Below, piece by piece: positions 1 to 6,883 of a DNA stretch of 6,883 nucleotides. The notes under the pieces are model-generated. The model searched no databases. It was not told the DNA's origin and saw only the letters and a program-made list of their open reading frames with translations. Position 1 is the first letter of the stretch. Each line of letters begins with the position of its first letter. A program made the translations under genes and the position numbers. Source of the stretch: Kocuria sp. (GTDB lineage Bacteria; Actinomycetota; Actinomycetes; Actinomycetales; Micrococcaceae); assembly GCA_030453435.1 (NCBI GenBank), contig JAKDKI010000124.1:1-6883 (forward strand). The letters are read 5' to 3'.

Positions 1-220
1 ATTCACCCACGGCCGCTTGTACCCCGGACTTGTCTTTGAAATACCGGTAGAAGACGGACTTGGACGTACCGCATGCGGTGGCGATCTCCTCCATGGAGAT
101 CCCGGCACCGTGGGCGGCCACCGCGTCACGCGCGGCGGTAATCAGCTCGATGCGTCGCTTGGCGCGGTGGCGTTGCCACCGTGAATTTCGACCATCAACA
201 TTCTCTGTGACCTGTTTCAC
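1..220 (-). CDS. TetR/AcrR-family transcriptional regulator, N-terminal part (runs off the left edge)
   Basis: The minus strand encodes 73 codons of a TetR-type DNA-binding domain before the window ends, so the ligand-binding C-terminal domain is not visible. A basic N-terminal stretch (residues 11-23) is followed by helix 1 (RIELITAARDAVAAHG, 23-38) and then the recognition helix-turn-helix ISMEEIATACGTSKSVFYRYF (41-61). The YRYF-KDKSG sequence is typical of the family. I chose GTG at 220-218. No Shine-Dalgarno-like sequence precedes it, but GATACT lies 9 bases upstream on the minus strand, which would fit a leaderless start. The frame stays open further upstream, so a longer N-terminus is not excluded. 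The gene diverges from the thiolase operon 73 bases away, the usual arrangement for a local repressor that also controls itself. The effector is unknown; an acyl-CoA is a reasonable inference from the neighbours. Family assignment is secure; the target is inferred. Confidence 0.9.
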   Translation of the reverse strand, partial: MKQVTENVDGRNSRWQRHRAKRRIELITAARDAVAAHGAGISMEEIATACGTSKSVFYRYFKDKSGVQAAVGE

Positions 221-244
221 GATACCGAGAGTATCAGCTACTGT
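216..244 (+). promoter_or_regulatory. Candidate promoter of the thiolase operon
   Basis: TTCACG (216-221) could serve as a -35 element and TACTGT (239-244) as a -10 of the actinobacterial TAnnnT type, separated by 17 bases. This would start transcription near 250 and give a 5' leader of roughly 44 bases carrying the ribosome binding site GAGGAG (278-283). Both hexamers match the consensus only partly. On the other strand, GATACT (235-230) is a possible -10 for the regulator. Assigned by eye only. Confidence 0.35.
221..235. promoter_or_regulatory. Candidate TetR operator: inverted repeat GATAC-N5-GTATC
   Basis: GATACCGAGAGTATC is an inverted repeat with perfect 5-base arms whose starts are 10 bases (one helical turn) apart. 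It abuts the regulator's GTG codon and lies between the candidate -35 and -10 of the thiolase promoter, so a bound dimer could block both directions. A second, weaker repeat, GTGA-N6-TCAC, lies at 207-220, overlapping the first codons of the regulator. The arms are short and do not extend, so chance is possible. The position, more than the sequence, makes it credible. Confidence 0.45.
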
Positions 245-293
245 GGGTTTCAGGTGATTCGCACCATATCGATCTACGAGGAGTAGCCCTTCA

Positions 294-1619
294 ATGGACA
301 ACAACCAGCAGAACGCCCAGCAGCCCTTCCGACGCGCCGTGGTGGTCGCGGGCAACCGCATCCCCTTTGCTCGCGCGGGCGGTGCCTACGCGAATGCATC
401 GAACCAGGACATGCTGACCACTGCCATCGACGGACTCGTGGCTCGCGCCGGTATTTCCGGCGAGCGTCTGGGCGCTGTGGCAGGCGGTGCGGTGCTCAAG
501 CACTCCCGCGACTTCAACCTCACGCGTGAGGCCGTGCTGGGTTCTGCCTTGGACCCCGCCACTCCCGCGTTCGACATCCAGATGGCGTGTGCGACCGGAA
601 TGGAAACCGTGAGCACGATTTCCAACAAGATTCGCCTGGGGCAGATCGAAGCGGGCATCGCCAGCGGTGTGGACTCCGCATCTGACGCGCCGATCGCCGT
701 GAGCGAGGGGCTGCGCCGCGCGCTCCTGCAGTTGCAGCGCGCCAAGACCACGACACAGAAGCTCAAGGCGCTCAAGAACCTGCGCCCCAATGACTTGATG
801 CCTGCCACTCCCACTACCGGGGAGCCCCGCACCGGACTGAGCATGGGTGAACACCAGGCCCTCACGACCCAGCAGTGGGGCGTGAGCCGCGAGGATCAGG
901 ACCAGATCGCGGCGTCGTCGCACCAGAACCTGGCCGCCGCCTACGACCGCGGCTTCTTCGATGACCTGATCACCCCATTCAAGGGCGTGTCCAAGGACAA
1001 CAACATGCGCGCCGATTCCACCGTGGAGAAGCTCGCCACGCTGAATCCCGTGTTCGGCAAGAAGCTGTCCGGCGAGGCCACGATGACCGCCGGTAACTCC
1101 ACCCCGCTCACGGACGGTGCCTCCGCAGTGCTGATCGCCAATGAGGACTGGGCCGCCGAGCATCACCTCACGCCCCTGGCCGAGGTCGTCGACTCTGAAG
1201 CCGCCGCAGTGGATTTCGTCAGTGGTAACGAGGGCCTGCTCATGGCTCCCGCCTACGCCGTGCCGCGTCTGCTGGCTCGTCAGGGCCTCACTCTGCAGGA
1301 CATGGACCTCATCGAGATCCACGAGGCCTTCGCTTCCACCGTGCTGGCCATCATGGCCGCATGGGAATCGGAGGAGTTCTGCCGCGACCGTCTGGGCTTG
1401 TCCGCGCCGGTGGGCACGGTGGATCGTTCCAAGCTCAATGTGAATGGCTCATCGCTCGCCGCAGGTCACCCGTTTGCCGCAACCGGCGGCCGCATCGTGG
1501 CTTCCACAGCCAAGGAACTAGCCGCCCGCGCCAAGGCAGAGGGCCGTCCGCAGACCGCACTCATCTCGGTGTGCGCCGCCGGCGGCCAGGGCGTGGCCAT
1601 GATCTTGCGTTCCGTCTAA
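294..1619 (+). CDS. fadA2: Acetyl-CoA C-acyltransferase (3-ketoacyl-CoA thiolase, FadA2/FadI type)
   Basis: A thiolase of 441 residues, cleaving 3-ketoacyl-CoA with free CoA or running the reverse Claisen condensation. The nucleophilic cysteine is Cys99 in QMACATGME. The HEAF motif places His343 in the oxyanion-hole position. GHPFAATGGR contributes His392 and SVCAAGGQG the second catalytic cysteine, Cys427, so the active site is complete. The long loop with LRPNDLMPATPTTGEP (about 165-180) and MGEHQALTTQQW is characteristic of the FadI/trifunctional-enzyme beta-like branch, longer than the biosynthetic PhaA type. Length agrees with M. tuberculosis FadA2 (440 residues). The ATG start is preceded by GAGGAG at 278-283. 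It is the first gene of a three-gene operon with a 39-base gap to the reductase. Chain-length preference and physiological direction cannot be read from the sequence. Confidence 0.93.
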   Translation: MDNNQQNAQQPFRRAVVVAGNRIPFARAGGAYANASNQDMLTTAIDGLVARAGISGERLGAVAGGAVLKHSRDFNLTREAVLGSALDPATPAFDIQMACATGMETVSTISNKIRLGQIEAGIASGVDSASDAPIAVSEGLRRALLQLQRAKTTTQKLKALKNLRPNDLMPATPTTGEPRTGLSMGEHQALTTQQWGVSREDQDQIAASSHQNLAAAYDRGFFDDLITPFKGVSKDNNMRADSTVEKLATLNPVFGKKLSGEATMTAGNSTPLTDGASAVLIANEDWAAEHHLTPLAEVVDSEAAAVDFVSGNEGLLMAPAYAVPRLLARQGLTLQDMDLIEIHEAFASTVLAIMAAWESEEFCRDRLGLSAPVGTVDRSKLNVNGSSLAAGHPFAATGGRIVASTAKELAARAKAEGRPQTALISVCAAGGQGVAMILRSV

Positions 1620-1658
1620 GACATTCCCCCGCAGATTTTCGATTTTCAGGAGCTTTGA

Positions 1659-3041
1659 GTGGCAGATACATATTTGGACCTGGTCAATTCCGGACTGGGT
1701 AAGCAGGTAGCGAGCAAGCTGGGCCTTCCCAAGCCGACCAAACTGCGGCGTTACCGCGCCGGTAGCGATTTCCCCGAGGGTTCCGTTCTGGTCCTGGGTA
1801 AGGGTCAGGCCGCCGACGCCGCCGCGCAGGCCATGCTCGATTGGAACCTTGACGTGCGCCGCCACGCCCAGGATGTGGACCGCGTAGGCGCGGTGATCAT
1901 CGACTACACCGAGGCCAAGACACCGTCTGATCTGGGGAAGGCAGCGCTTGAGCTGTCCTCGGTGCTGCGCAAGCTCCGTTCCGGTGGACGGGTCATCACG
2001 CTGTCCCGGCCGGCTGCCGGAATCGGGACCGGAGCGGCGTCGGGAACTCCGGCGGACTCCGCTGCTCAGGACCCCGCAGTGGCAGCTGCTCGCCAGGGCG
2101 TGGTGGGCCTGCTGCGCTCGGCCGCCCAGGAGATGCGCGGTGGAACCACGGCCAACGGCATTCTGATCGCCGATGGCGTTCCCGCCGATGCCCCCTCCGT
2201 GGTGGGTGCTCTGCGGTTCTTCCTGTCCGGACGCAGTGCGTTTGTGGACGGACAGTTCCTCACGGTGACCGACGAACGCGGTGACTCGACCGAGAACTGG
2301 GACCAGCCGGTCGCCGGCAAGGTCGCGGTGGTGACCGGAGCGGCCCGTGGAATCGGCGCTCAGATCGCTCGCACCCTGGCCCAAGCCGGCGCCAAAGTGA
2401 TCGTGGTGGACGTCCCCGCAGCCGGTGAGGCACTCACCAAGCTTGCCAACGAGCTGCATATCTCCGCGCTGCAGCTGGACGTGACGGACCCGAAGGCAGG
2501 GGAGAAGATCCTCGACCTCGCATCCGAGCGGTACGGGAAGCTGGATCTTCTGGTCCACAATGCGGGCATCACACGGGACAAGATGCTGGCCAACATGGAC
2601 CAGGCCAAGTGGGATTCCGTGATTGCCGTGAACATCGAGTCCCAGTTGCGCATCACCGAGGCAGTCCTGGCCTCCGATCAACTGGGGGAGAGCCCGCGGA
2701 TCGTGTGCCTGGCCTCGACCAGTGGCGTGGCAGGCAACCGCGGTCAGACCAATTACGCGGCATCCAAGGCCGGGGTCATCGGAGCCGTGGCGGCCACGGC
2801 CTCACTGATCGCGGAGAAGGGCGGCACCATCAACGCGGTGGCACCGGGCTTCATCGAGTCCGAGATGACCGCCAAGATCCCGGCGGCCCGCCGCCAGATC
2901 TCCCGTCGCCTCAACTCCCTGCAGCAGGGTGGTCTCCCGGAGGACGTCGCACAGACCATCACTTTCCTGCTGTCCGATGCAGCGGGCGGAATCAACGGCC
3001 AAACACTCCGCGTGTGCGGCCAGAACCTTGTGGGAGCGTAG
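1659..3041 (+). CDS. fabG4: High-molecular-weight 3-oxoacyl-(CoA/ACP) reductase, FabG4 type, SDR family
   Basis: A 460-residue reductase, about twice the usual FabG length of roughly 245, matching the two-domain FabG4 class (M. tuberculosis FabG4 has 454 residues), which is described as an NADH-dependent 3-ketoacyl-CoA reductase. The C-terminal half (about 218-460) is a complete classical short-chain dehydrogenase: cofactor motif TGAARGIG (226-233), NAG (301-303), catalytic Ser353, Tyr366 and Lys370 in NYAASKAG, and the PGFIESEMT substrate loop. The N-terminal half (1-210) has one nucleotide-fold-like strand-loop, VLVLGKG (43-49), but no catalytic Tyr/Lys; it resembles a degenerate copy of the C-terminal fold. 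The GTG start is fixed by AGGAG at 1648-1652, six bases upstream. The stop lies four bases before the next ATG, so translation is probably coupled. It should convert the 3-keto substrate of the thiolase to the (R)-3-hydroxyacyl form used by the hydratase. Confidence 0.93.
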   Translation: MADTYLDLVNSGLGKQVASKLGLPKPTKLRRYRAGSDFPEGSVLVLGKGQAADAAAQAMLDWNLDVRRHAQDVDRVGAVIIDYTEAKTPSDLGKAALELSSVLRKLRSGGRVITLSRPAAGIGTGAASGTPADSAAQDPAVAAARQGVVGLLRSAAQEMRGGTTANGILIADGVPADAPSVVGALRFFLSGRSAFVDGQFLTVTDERGDSTENWDQPVAGKVAVVTGAARGIGAQIARTLAQAGAKVIVVDVPAAGEALTKLANELHISALQLDVTDPKAGEKILDLASERYGKLDLLVHNAGITRDKMLANMDQAKWDSVIAVNIESQLRITEAVLASDQLGESPRIVCLASTSGVAGNRGQTNYAASKAGVIGAVAATASLIAEKGGTINAVAPGFIESEMTAKIPAARRQISRRLNSLQQGGLPEDVAQTITFLLSDAAGGINGQTLRVCGQNLVGA

Positions 3042-3045
3042 AACC

Positions 3046-4119
3046 ATGACCAGCTCACCAGAACAGTTTCCGACCGTCCCCGAAAACTACGAACAAGTCC
3101 AACCGGCCACTAAGCCGAACCTGGGCTTGCTCTACGCCACAGCCGGTGCCACGGCTGCTGGTACTTTCGCAAGCGACGCTGCGGCGCGCGCCTTGCCGGC
3201 GCTTCGCAAGTACCCTCTGGGCAAGGTGCTTCCCGGTTCCCTACTCAACCGCGGGGGAGACCGTTTGCGGGCTGCCCTTGAGGTGCCCCGGGTCGCCCAC
3301 GTGGTCGAGGGCTTGAGTGTGGATCCCGAGTGGCACGAGAAGTTCTGCCGCGTGGTGCACGCGACCCCCAAGCCGTTGGCTCCGGGATCGTCCGAGACCG
3401 CTGTGTTTTCCGGTGCCCTGCACTCGTTGGCGTTTCCGGTGGCCATGTCCGTGTTGACCCGACAGGACTTTCCCCTGCCGGTCATGGGCATGGTGCATCT
3501 GACCAACACCGTGCAGCACCTCATGGATGTGGCCGTGGGCGAAGAACTCACTGCGACTGCCTGGGCCGAGAATCTACGTTCGCACCGCGCTGGAACAGTC
3601 GTGGACGCCGTCGTGACCCTGACCCGTGCCGACGGCACCGTGGTCTGGGCTGGTCGTTCCGGGTACCTGGCCAAGGGCGAATCAGGAGCGATCGCCGGTG
3701 AAGGTGCCCGAACGAGCGACGAGGAGTCCAAGGACTCCGCGTTGACCGTTCCGTTCAACGCCCCGCAGCAGACCGCGCAGTGGTCGCTCAAGGCGGACAC
3801 CGGGCGTCAGTACGCAGGGGTGAGTGGGGACTACAACCCCATTCACCTTTCGGGACCCTCGGCCAAGGCACTCGGGATGAAGGGGACCATTGCCCACGGC
3901 ATGTACACGGCCTCCCGCGCGCTCGCGGCCACCGCTGTGCCCTCGGAAGTGCCGTTCACGTGGTCGGTCGAATTCGCGGCTCCCGTACTGTTGCCCTCCA
4001 CCGTGGCCGTTTCCGTTCACGATGACGGCCGCCGCGAACACTGGGGCGGCTCTCGCGTGATCGCCTGGAATCCCAAGCGGAACAAGCCCCACTTGGATCT
4101 GGTGGTCAAGCCGCTGTAA
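3046..4119 (+). CDS. MaoC-like (R)-specific enoyl-CoA hydratase / 3-hydroxyacyl dehydratase, double hot-dog
   Basis: A 357-residue protein of the MaoC/hydratase-2 family, interconverting (R)-3-hydroxyacyl and trans-2-enoyl thioesters. The C-terminal hot-dog domain carries the hydratase-2 signature YAGVSGDYNPIH (256-267), with catalytic Asp262 and His267, followed by GTIAHGMYTASRAL, which lines the thioester pocket. The middle region (about 110-220, including FSGALHSLAFP and VMGMVHLTNTVQ) looks like the non-catalytic hot-dog half of such two-domain proteins. Residues 1-110 are an N-terminal extension with an Ala/Gly-rich stretch (26-50) too polar to be a clear membrane segment. The closest named relative I know is HtdX (about 280 residues), so this one is longer. 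ATG at 3046 was preferred over an in-frame ATG at 2929 because it lies just after the reductase stop and has GGGAG at 3032-3036; the upstream start would overlap the reductase by over 100 bases. It is the last gene of the operon, followed by a terminator. Confidence 0.88.
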   Translation: MTSSPEQFPTVPENYEQVQPATKPNLGLLYATAGATAAGTFASDAAARALPALRKYPLGKVLPGSLLNRGGDRLRAALEVPRVAHVVEGLSVDPEWHEKFCRVVHATPKPLAPGSSETAVFSGALHSLAFPVAMSVLTRQDFPLPVMGMVHLTNTVQHLMDVAVGEELTATAWAENLRSHRAGTVVDAVVTLTRADGTVVWAGRSGYLAKGESGAIAGEGARTSDEESKDSALTVPFNAPQQTAQWSLKADTGRQYAGVSGDYNPIHLSGPSAKALGMKGTIAHGMYTASRALAATAVPSEVPFTWSVEFAAPVLLPSTVAVSVHDDGRREHWGGSRVIAWNPKRNKPHLDLVVKPL

Positions 4120-4139
4120 CGGCCGTTCAACCTGACTGA

Positions 4140-6611
<2,472 letters not shown>

Positions 6612-6615
6612 ACGT

Positions 6616-6883
6616 ATGGATCGCGTACTCGAGGGCCTGGGCCCGGACACCGCCGAACTCGAAGAGCTTCTTGAGACGGCCTTCCACGCGGCTGCCGCTG
6701 GTGCAGCGGTCCTGGAGAAGCGGGATGAGTCCGAGTTCGATGCCGTCAACAAAACTTCACCGGGGGATTGGGTCACTGCCTTTGATGTGGCCGCGGAGAA
6801 CGCCGTGGTAGACGTGCTGCGGGCGGAACGCCCCTGGGACGCCATCACGGGTGAGGAATCGGGCACGCACGTGCCGGAGAACC
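6616..6883 (+). CDS. Inositol monophosphatase family protein, N-terminal part (runs off the right edge)
   Basis: The window ends after 89 codons of an inositol monophosphatase-like protein. Visible landmarks are an N-terminal helix (ELEELLETAFHAAAAGA), the conserved PGDWVTAFD (49-57) and AITGEESG (76-83). In the family, the acidic residues of the latter two motifs, here Asp57 and Glu80 with Glu81, belong to the Mg2+-binding phosphatase centre. The central DPLDGTxNF motif and the C-terminal half lie outside. Members hydrolyse myo-inositol-1-phosphate, histidinol phosphate, fructose-1,6-bisphosphate or PAP, and this fragment cannot tell these apart. ATG 6616 starts four bases after the ligA stop, with AGGAG (6601-6605) inside the end of ligA, so the two are probably co-transcribed. 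In the usual Asp-x-x-Thr motif, Trp52 takes a position normally held by a smaller hydrophobic residue, a mild variation. Confidence 0.88.
   Translation, partial: MDRVLEGLGPDTAELEELLETAFHAAAAGAAVLEKRDESEFDAVNKTSPGDWVTAFDVAAENAVVDVLRAERPWDAITGEESGTHVPEN

Noticed and set aside
60..257. Plus-strand open frame of 65 codons in the regulator region
   Set aside because: It overlaps the minus-strand TetR helix-turn-helix, which is unmistakable, and its own translation resembles nothing.
291..1322. Minus-strand open frame of 343 codons opposite the thiolase
   Set aside because: It mirrors the codon structure of the real gene, contains no recognisable domain and has low-complexity Gly/His/Val composition.
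1634..1647. Tandem GATTTTC repeat between the thiolase and reductase genes
   Set aside because: Only two 7-base copies in a short AT-rich spacer just before the ribosome binding site; probably just unstructured leader sequence.
1518..2681. Minus-strand open frame of 387 codons across the thiolase end and reductase
   Set aside because: It lies opposite two clearly recognised genes, has no family motif, and its Gly/His/Arg-rich composition is that of an antisense frame in GC-rich coding DNA.
2929..3045. 39-codon upstream extension of the hydratase
   Set aside because: It would overlap the conserved C-terminus of the reductase, and ATG 3046 has a good ribosome binding site and the expected four-base spacing.
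294..4119. A polyhydroxyalkanoate operon (phaA-phaB-phaJ like)
   Set aside because: The enzyme activities would fit, but the thiolase is of the long FadI/FadA2 type, the reductase is FabG4 type rather than PhaB, and no PHA synthase or phasin is present in the window.

Overview
The window reads as ordinary chromosome from a high-GC actinobacterium. Codon third positions are strongly G/C, GTG starts are common, and two genes have signs of leaderless starts. A NAD-dependent DNA ligase followed by an inositol-monophosphatase-family gene, together with the ligase sequence itself, points to the Actinomycetota. The Micrococcales (Micrococcaceae-like) are the best guess, but this comes from memory of the families, not from a search.

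Layout. Bases 1-220 (minus) hold the N-terminal helix-turn-helix end of a TetR-type repressor that runs off the left edge. It diverges from a co-directional three-gene lipid operon: a FadA2/FadI-type 3-ketoacyl-CoA thiolase (294-1619), a long two-domain FabG4-type 3-ketoacyl reductase (1659-3041) and a two-hot-dog MaoC-like (R)-hydratase (3046-4119). The 73-base divergent spacer carries a short inverted repeat lying between candidate -35 and -10 elements. A strong rho-independent terminator (4147-4191) closes the operon. After an intergenic region of about 75 bases with a 14-bp tandem repeat comes ligA (about 4266-6611). Four bases later an inositol monophosphatase-family gene starts (6616) and runs off the right edge.

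How the genes work together. Thiolase, ketoreductase and (R)-enoyl hydratase catalyse three consecutive, reversible steps on acyl-CoA chains. The same three families sit together in Mycobacterium tuberculosis (fadA2, fabG4, htdX; Rv0243-Rv0241c), where the thiolase is divergent from the other two. Here all three are collinear and probably controlled by the adjacent TetR protein. The ligA pair is a separate unit: LigA seals nicks in replication and repair, and the downstream phosphatase looks like a passenger co-transcribed with it.

I found no mobile element, CRISPR array, RNA gene or toxin-antitoxin pair, and no evidence of a wholly new system. The points worth a second look are the divergent operator, the rearranged fadA2-fabG4-hydratase operon, the catalytically dead SDR-like N-terminal half of the reductase, the N-terminal extension of the hydratase, the nested mini-ORFs before ligA, and an insert inside LigA.
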